Below, piece by piece: positions 8,751 through 18,300 of a DNA stretch of 64,000 nt (position 1 is its first letter; the number at the start of each line of letters is the position of its first letter). The DNA is from a bacterium (GTDB taxonomy: Bacteria; Bacteroidota; Ignavibacteria; Ignavibacteriales; Ignavibacteriaceae). The notes below the pieces were generated by a model. That model saw nothing but the letters and a program-made list of their open reading frames with translations, did not search any database and was not told the origin of the DNA. The stretch covers positions 992,001 through 1,056,000 of the forward strand of contig JADJWC010000002.1 in assembly GCA_016716565.1 (NCBI GenBank), read 5' to 3'. The translations under genes were made by a program, and so were the position numbers.

Positions 8751-9811
8751 AAGAGAATACTAAAATATTAATCTGCTATAATTTGCCTGTCAGCGTATTT
8801 TCCGTCTACAATGGAAAAAAGAACGACGAAGCTGCCAAAGCAAACGATCTTTCAGAAAATAATTTCGTTAATGAACTAAAAAAGGTTGAACAATCATTAT
8901 CGAAGCGTTTTACTGAGATTAAATCGCTTGCAATAGACCGTGATGTGCAAAAGACTATTAATAATATTAATGCCTTCAACCCTGATGTGATTTATAACTT
9001 TGTTGAGTCAGTTGAAGGAATATCAACTTATGAATCATACATTGCAGGATTATTTGAACTTCTTGGTTATGAAATAACAGGTTGCTCACCGATAACACTC
9101 GGTAACTGCCTTAATAAAGCAAGAACTAAAGCGATTCTTAATTCAAGAGACATACTTACCCCTGAATACAGAACATTAAAGAAGACTAAAAGATTTACCG
9201 AGAAGGAGATAAAGTTACGTTATCCGCTTATTCTAAAATTGATGAACGAGGATGCGAGCATCGGTATTTCTGAATTCTCAGTGGTAAAAAATTACACGGA
9301 ATTAAGAAAACAATTCTCATTTCTGGTAGAAACTTATAATCAGGACATAATACTTGAAGAGTATATTCAGGGTAGAGAACTAAACGTGGCAATACTTGGC
9401 GGAAGAGTTCTGCCTATATCGGAAATAAATTTCGAAGGATTGCCGGAAGAATTTCCAAACATAGTTACATACGATGGTAAGTGGACGGAAGGAAGTGTTT
9501 ATTACAATCACACTAAACCTGTCTGCCCCGCTGAACTACCTGAGAGATTGAGAAAAAAAATCTATATGACTGCATTAGCATCTTATGACGCTATGAACTG
9601 CAGAGATTATGCGCGTGTTGATATAAGATTAAGCAATAATGATGAACCTTATGTTATTGAAGTAAACCCGAATCCGGATATTTCATCTGACTCAGGATTT
9701 GCAAGAGCAGCCGCAGCAGATGGAATCAGTTACGATGATTTGCTCTATACAATTGCAAGCTTTGCATTAATCAGAAAGAAGAAAAATGATTCGCAGGCTA
9801 AAGCCGGTTGA
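8747..9811 (+). CDS. ATP-grasp ligase, D-alanine--D-alanine ligase-like (second of pair)
   Basis: A diverged paralogue of the gene before it (354 residues). It keeps the domain order: NCLNKARTKAILNS, RYPLILKLMNEDASIG (the EGSSxG loop of Ddl is changed to EDASIG), ILEEYIQGRELNVAILGG, and the metal-binding C-terminus RVDIRLSNN...VIEVNPNP. The altered glycine loop and NPNP in place of NPLPG suggest a different substrate from its partner. It starts by a 4-bp ATGA overlap and its end overlaps the GNAT gene by 26 bp, so all three are translationally coupled. Confidence 0.8.
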   Translation: MKENTKILICYNLPVSVFSVYNGKKNDEAAKANDLSENNFVNELKKVEQSLSKRFTEIKSLAIDRDVQKTINNINAFNPDVIYNFVESVEGISTYESYIAGLFELLGYEITGCSPITLGNCLNKARTKAILNSRDILTPEYRTLKKTKRFTEKEIKLRYPLILKLMNEDASIGISEFSVVKNYTELRKQFSFLVETYNQDIILEEYIQGRELNVAILGGRVLPISEINFEGLPEEFPNIVTYDGKWTEGSVYYNHTKPVCPAELPERLRKKIYMTALASYDAMNCRDYARVDIRLSNNDEPYVIEVNPNPDISSDSGFARAAAADGISYDDLLYTIASFALIRKKKNDSQAKAG

Positions 9812-10268
9812 TGCTAAAGTCATAGAAGGAATTTTAAGTTCGACACCGAATTTTAGTGATGAAGAAATTAAAGTTGCGATGGAACTTGTGAACATCGCAT
9901 CAACTAATCTGATGCAGACGGACTATAATTTGTTCGTTTATGAGGAAGATGGCATGATTCTTGGTTACCATTGCACCGGTAAGAGACCGTTAACGGATGG
10001 TGTGTATGATCTCTACTGGATTGTTACCAATCCTAATTATGGAAAAAAAGGGATTGGAAAAAAACTTTTAGAACATGCAGAAAACTTTGTTAATGAAAAC
10101 AACGGCAGGTGGCTGCTGGCTGAAACATCTTCTAAAGATAGTTACTCTGCTACAAGAAATTTTTATATGCGTAATAATTACAGCATACTGTTTGAAATAA
10201 ATGATTTTTATTCCAAAGGCGATGGAATGATCGTCTTTGGAAAATATTTCAATCACAAGAACAACTGA
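9786..10268 (+). CDS. GNAT-family N-acetyltransferase
   Basis: Predicted acetyl-CoA-dependent N-acetyltransferase of 160 residues. The acetyl-CoA binding motif is visible as VTNPNYGKKGIGKKLLEHAE at about 78-97, followed by a C-terminal FYMRNNYSILFEINDFY strand typical of the fold. It lies between two ATP-grasp ligases and a KamA-like aminomutase in one operon, so a beta-amino acid or a ligase product is a plausible acetyl acceptor. It is much shorter than the archaeal beta-lysine acetyltransferase AblB, so it is not simply that enzyme. It overlaps the upstream gene by 26 bp and precedes kamA by 9 bp. Confidence 0.85.
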   Translation: MIRRLKPVDAKVIEGILSSTPNFSDEEIKVAMELVNIASTNLMQTDYNLFVYEEDGMILGYHCTGKRPLTDGVYDLYWIVTNPNYGKKGIGKKLLEHAENFVNENNGRWLLAETSSKDSYSATRNFYMRNNYSILFEINDFYSKGDGMIVFGKYFNHKNN

Positions 10269-10277
10269 GGAACTATC

Positions 10278-11420
10278 ATGGAACTTTGGCAGGAAATGGT
10301 AAGGGACAGTGTACACACTGTAGACCATGTCGTGGAAAAATTTGGTATCGACCGCAAGACAGCGGAAGATCTCGATGAATTCTTCCAGGCACGAATTAAT
10401 CCTTACTATTTAAGTCTGATCCGTTATCCCGGCGACCCAATCTGGCTTCAATGTGTACCGGCAAAAGTAGAGCTGGAAGACATAGATGCGGAAGAAGATC
10501 CTCTTCACGAGGACGAAATGAGTCCCGTTCCAAATATCACTCATCGTTATCCCGACCGTGCATTATTTTTAGTTACCAGCCAGTGTGGTATCTATTGCCG
10601 TTTTTGTACAAGGAAAAGAAAAGTCGGTGACTACGAAAAAATATCAATGAAAGGTCTTGAAAGCGCATTCAATTATCTTGAGCAGCATTCAGAAATTCGG
10701 GATGTGATTCTTTCAGGCGGTGATCCTTTGATGCTTACAGATACTATGCTTGAAAAAATACTCCAGCGTCTGCGTGAGATCAAGCATATTGAAATTATCA
10801 GACTTGGAACAAGAATGCCTGTTGTTCTTCCTCAAAGGATTACAACCAAGCTTGTTAATATGATAAAGAAGTATCACCCGATTTATGTGAATACACATTT
10901 CAATCATCCGTGGGAAGTTACTCCTGAAAGCTCAAAAGCATGCGAAATGCTTGCTGATTCCGGAGTTCCTGTAGGAAACCAGATGGTAATTATGAAAGGT
11001 GTAAATGACGATCCTGCTGTTGTAAAAGAACTGATGCAAAAATTATTGAAAATAAGAGTTCGTCCATACTATATGTATATGGCAGATGAGACTAAAGGTG
11101 CAAACCATTTCCGCACTTCAATTGAAACGGGACTAAAGATTGCTGAAGCTTTACGAGGACACACAAGCGGTCTGGCAATTCCTCACTTTGTAATTGATGC
11201 ACCTGGCGGCGGTGGTAAAATTCCAATTCTGCCGAATTACGTTCTCCATATGGATGAAGAGGAAATAATCTTACGAAACTTCCAGAATAAGGTATACAGG
11301 TATAAAAACTATTCTGACAAGAATAATCCTGAAGGTTTCGGAAGCAAGAGAAAGAAAACCAACGGGAAAAAGAAAGTAGAAAAGAAAAAGGTCGAAGTGC
11401 CTGTTCTGGAAGAAGTTTAG
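10278..11420 (+). CDS. kamA: Lysine 2,3-aminomutase-like radical SAM enzyme (KamA family)
   Basis: Radical-SAM/PLP enzyme expected to convert L-alpha-lysine to beta-lysine. Radical SAM cluster ligands are in CGIYCRFC (CxxxCxxC); the family block TRMPVVLPQRIT and the PLP lysine in APGGGGK are present. The two aspartates that hold the lysine amino group in characterised KamA are matched by D in YMADETKG and D in VIDAPGGGG, which argues for lysine rather than glutamate as substrate. Length is 380 with a Lys-rich C-terminal tail. A GGAAC ribosome-binding site precedes the ATG. It could instead be an EF-P-type aminomutase (EpmB), but that form is usually shorter and paired with EpmA. Confidence 0.83.
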   Translation: MELWQEMVRDSVHTVDHVVEKFGIDRKTAEDLDEFFQARINPYYLSLIRYPGDPIWLQCVPAKVELEDIDAEEDPLHEDEMSPVPNITHRYPDRALFLVTSQCGIYCRFCTRKRKVGDYEKISMKGLESAFNYLEQHSEIRDVILSGGDPLMLTDTMLEKILQRLREIKHIEIIRLGTRMPVVLPQRITTKLVNMIKKYHPIYVNTHFNHPWEVTPESSKACEMLADSGVPVGNQMVIMKGVNDDPAVVKELMQKLLKIRVRPYYMYMADETKGANHFRTSIETGLKIAEALRGHTSGLAIPHFVIDAPGGGGKIPILPNYVLHMDEEEIILRNFQNKVYRYKNYSDKNNPEGFGSKRKKTNGKKKVEKKKVEVPVLEEV

Positions 11421-11443
11421 ATCTAATACATTTCATAAAAAAG

Positions 11444-11475
11444 AAAAATGCCATCTACGTGATGGCATTTTTTAT
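11444..11475 (+). terminator. Rho-independent terminator after kamA
   Basis: ATGCCATC (11448-11455) and GATGGCAT (11461-11468) form a perfect stem with a 5-nt loop, flanked by A and T runs on both sides. It can therefore act for the plus-strand kamA operon and for the convergent minus-strand gene. Confidence 0.85.
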
Positions 11476-11480
11476 TTTAC

Positions 11481-11528
11481 TTCTCCCTTAATCCCTCTCC
11501 TTGGTTAAGAGAGGGAAACAGGGTGAGG
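11481..11528 (-). repeat. Dispersed hairpin repeat, second copy at 34041
   Basis: On the minus strand this reads CCTCACCCTGTTTCCCTCTC followed by a loop and GAGAGGGATTAAGGGAGA. Nearly the same sequence, on the plus strand, occurs at 34041-34089. In both cases it lies a few bases 3' of a gene for a secreted protein, in the same orientation relative to that gene. It resembles REP-type intergenic hairpins and may aid termination or mRNA stability. Confidence 0.7.
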
Positions 11529-11534
11529 TTATTT

Positions 11535-14246
11535 TTACTTCAGTAGCAACATCTTTTTTGTTTCTATAAAATTTCCTGCTTTTAACTGATAGAAATATAC
11601 TCCGCTTGGTAATGCCGCGGCGGTGAACTCAACCTCATATCTTTCTGCTGGTTTGTATTCATTAACCAAAGTTGCAATCTCGTTACCGAGTATGTCGTAT
11701 ACTTTTAGTGTCACATCACCGTTTATCGGTAACTGGTAACTGATCACCGTACTTGGATTGAATGGATTGGGATAGTTCTGTTCAAGAGCATATTCTGTTG
11801 GAAGAGTTTCTTCATCTTCAACTCCAACTATTCCATCAAACTCATCCGCACCGATATCAGTAGAATCATCATCTCTGATATCTCCATCAATATCCGTCAA
11901 CACTTCTGCAATCGGAGTCCCGCGCGATTCAAGATAAGTTGCTATAGATTTATCAATATGCAAATCGGTCGGTGAAATAAAGTGCGGCATTTCAACATAG
12001 CTATTCACATCATAACCTGTTGCTTGCCATTCAGCTAATGAATGATAACTACCGGTATTAGATTTTACCAGACAGTTGTAATTATTTTGCTCATAATTAA
12101 GAACATTGAAGTCTGATGAACTTAAAACTGTGTTCTGTGTCCTCAAATATATTGCAGAAGCGCAGTACTGTCCTTCATCTCTTGTATTAATAAAGATGTT
12201 ATTTTTTACTTCAGTATTCATCCCAGGATTCCAAATATACAATGCACCAGAACCTTGATGATTGGCTCCTGTACCAGATAAATAAACTGAGTTATAATAA
12301 ACTTTGGTATTGTTCTGATACTCCAGATGAATTCCGCCAATGTTACTGTATGATGCGGATGAGGAGCTATTTATATCGTACACCATATTATTATAAACTA
12401 GATTTCCATTTCCAACAGTGTTACCATCACCTGTTAACCCTATACCCATACTACCATTGTTATAACTCGTATTAACATTATGAACAATATTATTCCGGAT
12501 TGTAGATTCTGAACATCCGTAGCAATTAATTCCGTGTGCAATAACAAATTCTGCACTGGCACCCCTAATTTTCTCAACAATATTTTCTTCGATGAGAGCA
12601 TTTTGATTCTTCTCGATTTGAATTCCCCAGCTAATAAGGCTATCTGTTTCCGATCCAATGATGTTACCTTTAATAATGTTGCCTGTTGGCCGCAAGTTAG
12701 GTTGATGCGTACCTACCCAAATTCCTATTCCAGCTTGCTTTATAAAATTGGACTGTATCAGATTATTATCGGGTGTAACCTGTGCATTTAATTCAGAATA
12801 AAAACCCAGTACGACACCAAGTCTCATAGATGACTCATTTATAAAAGTTGTATTCTGAACTATGTTATAGTCCGAGTTATTTACAAAACAAAGTCCATTA
12901 TTATAGACAAATTGATTATTATATAAAGCACGAAATGTTAGTGTGGTTGGACCTGTTATAGAAACACCATCAAATGTTAAATAGTTAGTGTTCATTAAGT
13001 ACATTACAAAAATTCCGCCTCCTTCAATTACCACATTCTTATTTTCAGCAGGTTTAATAGTGACTCTGCTGTTTGGTCCGGCACCGGGAATTGGGCCGTT
13101 CAATTTTAAGCCAAATGAATCTGTTGGTGATGTGTAAAGTTCATCAATCAATTCAAGCGTAACATTACCTGCAACTCCATCAGTTTCAAGTTTATCAAAT
13201 GCTTCCTGAATTGTTGCGAAGTTTCCGCCTGTACCGACAGTGTAAGTTCCGGGAAGTAGAGGCGGTGAGTAGAGAGATTTTGCAAGCCCAATTTTCCAAA
13301 CATAATTTCCGGATGGACTTCCATCGTAATACATATATAAAGTATCTCCGACTAATAGAACACCTGGGGATTCTACTTCACCCCCATCCCAACCGCTTGT
13401 TGATGGTCTCAAAACCGGATTGGCGGAATGTTTAGTCCAATTATTAATTCCATCCGGTGATGTAGCAAGTCCAATTCTGAACTGTCCCCAGGAAGTTCCT
13501 GTCCCTAAATACCACATATAGTAGATATTATCCTTGAACATAACACTTGGTTTAGTTACCCACGTGTCGTCCCATTCTCCTGAAATTCCAGGTTCTAAGA
13601 TGGGATTATTTTGTGTGTCTTTTTGCCAAAGAATTCCATCCACAGAGGTAGCATACCCTATACATAGCTTGCTCATACCAGAATTAGCCCCGACATACCA
13701 CATTTTATATCCACCTGTTACCGGCATAACACAACTGCCTGCTACGCCTTCAGCTTCCCAGGGATCAGTGCCAGCTTCTAAAACCGGTGTTAGATGTTTT
13801 GTCCAATTGATTCCGTCAGGTGAAGTAGCGTATCCAATTTTGTAGGTTGTAGGACTAAGCGCACCGGAATACCACATCTTGTAAGATCCATTTTCATAAA
13901 TAACATATGGTAATTCTACAGTATAGGAATCCCATTGACCCGCTGATGGATTTAGAACCGGTGTTGATCGCACTTGCCAGGACAATCCATCATTGGAATA
14001 GGCAAGACCAATTCGACAAGGTCTTCCACCACCCGCAGTAGTTGCCCCCGTAAAGAACATTTCGTATCTGGATGAATCAGCGTTATAAATGACATAAGGT
14101 GCAAATGCACCTGCGTACCATACACCCGGAACAGTTATTATTGGATTCCCCACGTACTTTATCCAGTTTACCTGGGCAAGTAAATCAGCATTGCTCAATA
14201 ACAAAACTGTAATGAACCAGAACGATTTGAAAAAATTAGATCGCAT
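11535..14246 (-). CDS. Secreted T9SS-sorted protein: glycosidase-like beta-propeller plus parallel beta-helix
   Basis: 903 residues. An N-terminal signal peptide (FKSFWFITVLLLSNADLLAQ) is followed by about 300 residues of repeated blades (IGLAYSNDGLSWQ, IGYATSPDGINWTKH, IGLATSPDGINNWTKH and similar), the pattern of five-bladed glycoside-hydrolase-like propellers of the GH43/GH130 type. Then comes a right-handed beta-helix region (about 330-770) of NIIKGNIIG/NNIVHNVN repeats like NosD/pectate-lyase folds, and finally the T9SS sorting domain starting at NYPNPFNPSTVISYQL and ending KKMLLLK. It is probably exported to the surface and binds or cleaves a polysaccharide; no catalytic assignment is made. 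The hairpin repeat at 11481-11528 and the kamA bidirectional terminator lie just beyond its stop. Confidence 0.82.
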   Translation of the reverse strand: MRSNFFKSFWFITVLLLSNADLLAQVNWIKYVGNPIITVPGVWYAGAFAPYVIYNADSSRYEMFFTGATTAGGGRPCRIGLAYSNDGLSWQVRSTPVLNPSAGQWDSYTVELPYVIYENGSYKMWYSGALSPTTYKIGYATSPDGINWTKHLTPVLEAGTDPWEAEGVAGSCVMPVTGGYKMWYVGANSGMSKLCIGYATSVDGILWQKDTQNNPILEPGISGEWDDTWVTKPSVMFKDNIYYMWYLGTGTSWGQFRIGLATSPDGINNWTKHSANPVLRPSTSGWDGGEVESPGVLLVGDTLYMYYDGSPSGNYVWKIGLAKSLYSPPLLPGTYTVGTGGNFATIQEAFDKLETDGVAGNVTLELIDELYTSPTDSFGLKLNGPIPGAGPNSRVTIKPAENKNVVIEGGGIFVMYLMNTNYLTFDGVSITGPTTLTFRALYNNQFVYNNGLCFVNNSDYNIVQNTTFINESSMRLGVVLGFYSELNAQVTPDNNLIQSNFIKQAGIGIWVGTHQPNLRPTGNIIKGNIIGSETDSLISWGIQIEKNQNALIEENIVEKIRGASAEFVIAHGINCYGCSESTIRNNIVHNVNTSYNNGSMGIGLTGDGNTVGNGNLVYNNMVYDINSSSSASYSNIGGIHLEYQNNTKVYYNSVYLSGTGANHQGSGALYIWNPGMNTEVKNNIFINTRDEGQYCASAIYLRTQNTVLSSSDFNVLNYEQNNYNCLVKSNTGSYHSLAEWQATGYDVNSYVEMPHFISPTDLHIDKSIATYLESRGTPIAEVLTDIDGDIRDDDSTDIGADEFDGIVGVEDEETLPTEYALEQNYPNPFNPSTVISYQLPINGDVTLKVYDILGNEIATLVNEYKPAERYEVEFTAAALPSGVYFYQLKAGNFIETKKMLLLK

Positions 14247-14302
14247 AAGAACCTCCTATTTATGGTTGTTCAATAAATTAATTAGAAAATTTTTCCATCT
14301 TT

Positions 14303-14414
14303 ATTCCCCTCCTCTCTGAGGAGGGGTCGACTTTAGTCGGGGGTGGTGCTTACATAAAAACAAATTTTCAGACCACCCCGTCTTTCAGACACCCCTCCTT
14401 ATCTAAGGAGGGGA
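14303..14414. repeat. REP-like double hairpin (CCCCTCC...GGAGGGG)
   Basis: Two G/C-rich inverted repeats, CCCCTCCTCTCTGAGGAGGGG near 14307 and CCCCTCCTTATCTAAGGAGGGG near 14392, surround a GGGGGTGGT/ACCACCCC pair. A run of T follows the second hairpin on the plus strand. It lies in the gap between the orphan sorting-domain gene and the propeller/helix gene. Confidence 0.6.
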
Positions 14415-14463
14415 TAATTTTTTTTAATTAAGCAATGTCATTTTTATTTCTCACACTACATTT

Positions 14464-14492
14464 GTAGGGACAAGTCGAGACCTTTCCCTACG
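14464..14492. repeat. Short hairpin repeat GTAGGGA...TCCCTAC
   Basis: A perfect 7-bp inverted repeat (GTAGGGA and TCCCTAC) with an AAGTCGAGACCTT-type loop just beyond the end of the orphan sorting-domain gene. It may act as its terminator hairpin or be another dispersed repeat. Confidence 0.45.
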
Positions 14493-14499
14493 ATTACAT

Positions 14500-14880
14500 T
14501 TACCATAAAAACTGCAATAGTGATTTCATATTAATCTTCCCTGAGAAGTGGTTTATACACAACCAAATTTTTTCGCTGGTAAAATTTCCGGCAATCATAC
14601 AGTAGCAGTAGTATCCCGGAGAAAGATTCCGAACCTCCCCTGAATGAGTCCTGACGGCTGAGAATTCAGTTACGTATGTGCCCGGCTGCTTAACTTCATC
14701 AACCAGTTTTTCAATTACATCACCATCGTGATTGTAAACTGTAATCTGTACCCGTGTTTCGTATGCAACACAGTATTTAATTGTCGTTTTTTCCCTAAAC
14801 GGATTCGGGTAATTCGGACTTAAATAAAATTCCGTCGGCTCAAGATCACTTTCATATCCATTTTTTGTTTGAGTGAGCAT
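14500..14880 (-). CDS. Orphan T9SS sorting-domain-like small protein
   Basis: 126 residues. Apart from about 15 N-terminal residues it consists almost entirely of a T9SS-type C-terminal domain: FYLSPNYPNPFREKTTIKY, a TVYNHDGDVIEKLVDEVKQPGTY strand pair, and SPGYYCYCMIAGNFTSEKIWL where full-length proteins have SGVYFYQLKAGNF.ETKKM. There is no passenger domain and no obvious signal peptide, and the usual Lys-rich end is followed by about 19 extra residues. It may be a decayed remnant of a secreted protein or a small cytosolic member of the Por secretion-domain fold. Function unknown. Confidence 0.6.
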   Translation of the reverse strand: MLTQTKNGYESDLEPTEFYLSPNYPNPFREKTTIKYCVAYETRVQITVYNHDGDVIEKLVDEVKQPGTYVTEFSAVRTHSGEVRNLSPGYYCYCMIAGNFTSEKIWLCINHFSGKINMKSLLQFLW

Positions 14881-15353
14881 CTTACACCTGTTTTACTTTT
14901 TGAAGTCATTAAAAAATTTATTTTTTGCTTATATGGTAAGATTTTTAGGAGGGGATATCTACCAGATTTTAGTAAAAAACTTCCGCTTTTTAGTAAATCG
15001 CAATCAAAATAATTTGGTGATCAGCAACTGTTGGTGGTTTTTAGGTAGAAATTACTTCGAGGATGCTTTTGGTAAGTGATCCGTAAATCTAATTAGTTGA
15101 TCAAGGAATCTAGATAAGGTAATAAGGTTGATAATATCATTGGTTACAAAAGTTACTAAGGTTTATGCTGATGATAAGTTTCAAGTCGTTTTTAATATCA
15201 TAATCAGTCAACTAATCTGAAAACCTTAGTTTGTCTGCTTTTAACCTTAGTAAAAAACCCTGAGCAAGTGGTGCGGTAACCTTATTAGTTTATTAATGCT
15301 AACATTTTTTTGATAAGTGACTGGCCGTTTTATTAAGCCTCTGCCTTCGCCTT
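14881..15353. promoter_or_regulatory. 473-bp gene-free region with five AAGGTT-type repeats
   Basis: No gene is supported here. Between 15121 and 15286 a short motif recurs five times in both orientations: AATAAGGTT (15121), TTACTAAGGTT (15153-15163), AACCTTAGT (15222-15230), AACCTTAGTAA (15243-15253) and TAACCTTATT (15277-15286). Clustering upstream of the sorting-domain gene and beside an AraC-type regulator suggests operator sites. This is inference. Confidence 0.4.
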
Positions 15354-18300
15354 TTATTTGGCTGACAAATATTGAGATGGCGCTACACCAAATTGCTTCT
15401 TGAACGCTTCTGAGAAGTGAGCAGGATTATTATAACCAACTTCAAGAGCAACTTCTGAAAGATTCCCGAAATTATTTTTAATTAGTTCCGCAGCTTTGTT
15501 CAGCCTAATTCTTCGTATCAGGTCACCGGGTGTCTCTCCGATTAACGCCTGAATTTTCTTTTGTAAACCAGAACGGCTGATAGCTAACTCTTCTGCAAGT
15601 ATCTCCACACTGAATGATGAATCAGAAATATGTTTATTAATTAAATCAAAACTTTTCCGCAAAAACATCTTATCAACGGATGTGATTTTTTGTTTATCTA
15701 TTTCTATCAGACCTTGTTTTTTAAAGTGATTCTGTAATCTCTTTCTTTGTTCGATAAGATTTTTAATCCTCGATTGCAATTCATCCGTGTCGAAAGGTTT
15801 CATAAGATATTCATCGGCTCCGGTTTCAAATCCTGCCAGCTTATCTTCCTTTGCTGCTTTCGCTGTTAAAAGAATTACGGGAACATGACTTGTTCGTTCG
15901 TCAGTCTTAATTTTTTCACACAGCTTGAATCCATCCATCTTCGGCATCATTACATCGCTAACTATTAAATCGGGTAAATTCTCGATAGATTTATTTAATC
16001 CATCTTCACCATCCACAGCTTCAATAATTCTGTAATCTGTTTTAAGACTATCTTTGATGTAAGAACGAACATCTGAGTTATCTTCTACAATGAGTAACAG
16101 AGGAAATGAATCTTTTTCGATTAATCCGGCTCTGATTCCTTCCGGTTTCGATTCTTCTTCTTGCTCTGTTTCAGATATTTCTTTCTCATACTCTTTCTCT
16201 TCATCTGGTTCACAAATTTCCTCCGGTCTGAGATGATCTTTACCTAAAGGAAGACTAATTGTAAAAGTTGATTCTTTCCCTGGCTCACTCTCAACCGATA
16301 TTTTCCCTTTGTGAAGCTCTATCAATTCTTTCGTAAGCGATAATCCAATTCCTGTTCCTTCGTGTTCTCTTGTATGACTACCATCTACCTGGTAAAAACG
16401 GTCGAAGATTTTATCAATCCTGTCTGCCGGAATACCAATGCCGGTATCACTAATTTCAATATTATTACTTCCCTTACCTCGTCGAGCCTCTACCTCTACC
16501 GAACCACCTTCCGGCGTGAACTTTAAAGCATTCGAAAGAATGTTGGTAATTATCTTTTCAAACTTATCCTTATCCAGATAAATCATTATTTCATTCTCTG
16601 CAGAACTGAACTTTAACGTAATTCTTTTTCTTTCAGCAAATGATGAAAATGACAAGACTAATCCTTTCAACAAGGGAATAATATTCATTGAAGCTGTCTG
16701 AAGTTTCATATTTCCGGATTCGAGCTTTGAGATATCTAAAAGCTGGTTTACAAGTCCAAGCAATCTTCCGGCATTTCTTTTTATTAAACTTACATCATGC
16801 TTCGTCTTTGGTTCTTGTGTACTTTCTAAAACATTTTTTGCGGGACCCAATATTAGAGTCAGTGGAGTTCTGAATTCGTGCGAGATGTTAGTGAAGAATC
16901 TTGTTTTAATTTCATCAACTTCGTGCATTTTACTTGCTTCAAGTTTGCTCAACTCGTATTCATGTTTAGATTTTAATCGCTTAACCTGAGTCTTCCAAGT
17001 GAAATAAATTATACTTCCTATTAAAACAATATACACCAGGTAAGCAATTGTGGTTTGATACCATGGAGGAAGGATGATTATTTTTATTAAAGCACCTTTC
17101 TCATTCCATAAACCATCATTGTTTGACCCCTTGACTCTGAAAACATAATCTCCGGGATCTAAGTTTGTATATGTTGCAGAAGAATTATTTGCGTCAGTAT
17201 ATGTCCATTCCTTATCAAATCCTTCCAAGATATATTCATACTTATTTTTATTTGGTGCCTGAAAATCCAAAGCTGCAAATTCTAAAGTAAATACATTATC
17301 ACTATGATTAAGTTCAATTTCTTCACAGCCTATTATAGATCTTTTCAAGATTGTTCTGCCGCTAAGACTGTCAAAACCAATTAAGACGGATTTGTTAAAC
17401 AATTTAAAATCAGTGATGTAAACAGTTGGAATATGCATGTTATCTTTTATGCTGTCAGGATAAAAAATATTAAAACCATTAACACCGCCGAATATTAATT
17501 CCCCGGTTCTGATTTTCCAGCAGGCACATAATTCTTCGAATTCATTGTTTTGAAGGCCGTCTTCAACATAGTAGTTTCTAAAAGTTTCGTTTGCGATATT
17601 AAATTTCGATAAACCGTTGCTAGTGCTGATCCATAAATTATCGCTATCATCTTCCAAAATTCCCATTACAAAATTATTGGCTAATCCATCACCCATTCGA
17701 TAGCTTTTAAATATTCCTGTTTCTCTGTCAAATTTATTTAAACCTGCATCCTGGGTACCAATCCATAAAGTTCCTGATTTGTCTTGATATAAATCTGAAA
17801 TTTTATCATTACTTATTGTATTTATATCACCCGGAATATTTTTATATAGGGAAAATTTCTCCGATTTCAAATCCAGTGATTGCAAACCCCCATGTTTTGT
17901 CCCAATCCAGAGAATTCCAGAATTATCAAGCAGTAGTTCATGTACATCAGTTGAACTCAAACTGTTTGAATCATCAGGAATATTTTTGTTATGAGTAAAC
18001 TTTCCAATGTTTTTATCAAATTTATTCAGGCCTCCATAGTATGTTCCAATCCAAAGATTACCTGACTCATCCTCTGTAATTGATAGAATTCTGTTATCAC
18101 TAATACTTGACGGGTCTTTTGAGTTATGATTAAAGTGATAGAATTTTCCCCTAGCTCTATCAAACTTATTCAGTCCGCCATTCCAGGTACCGATCCAAAA
18201 ATCACCAGAACTGTCTTCATAAATTGCAGATACCGAATTATCACTTAAACTAAAGGGATCATCAGCGTTGTGTTTGTAGTGAGTAAATTTATTGGTGGAT

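Noticed and set aside
9786..10268. Beta-lysine acetyltransferase AblB
   Set aside because: A GNAT fold is present, but the protein is far shorter than AblB and shows no specific match; kept as generic GNAT.
12242..12475. Plus-strand open frames within the beta-helix gene
   Set aside because: They lie opposite a signal-peptide-bearing, motif-rich gene and look like antisense noise.
14873..15079. 68-residue plus-strand frame before the AAGGTT repeats
   Set aside because: No ribosome-binding site, and composition (Phe/Leu/Asn) typical of AT-rich non-coding DNA. It overlaps the start of the sorting-domain gene.
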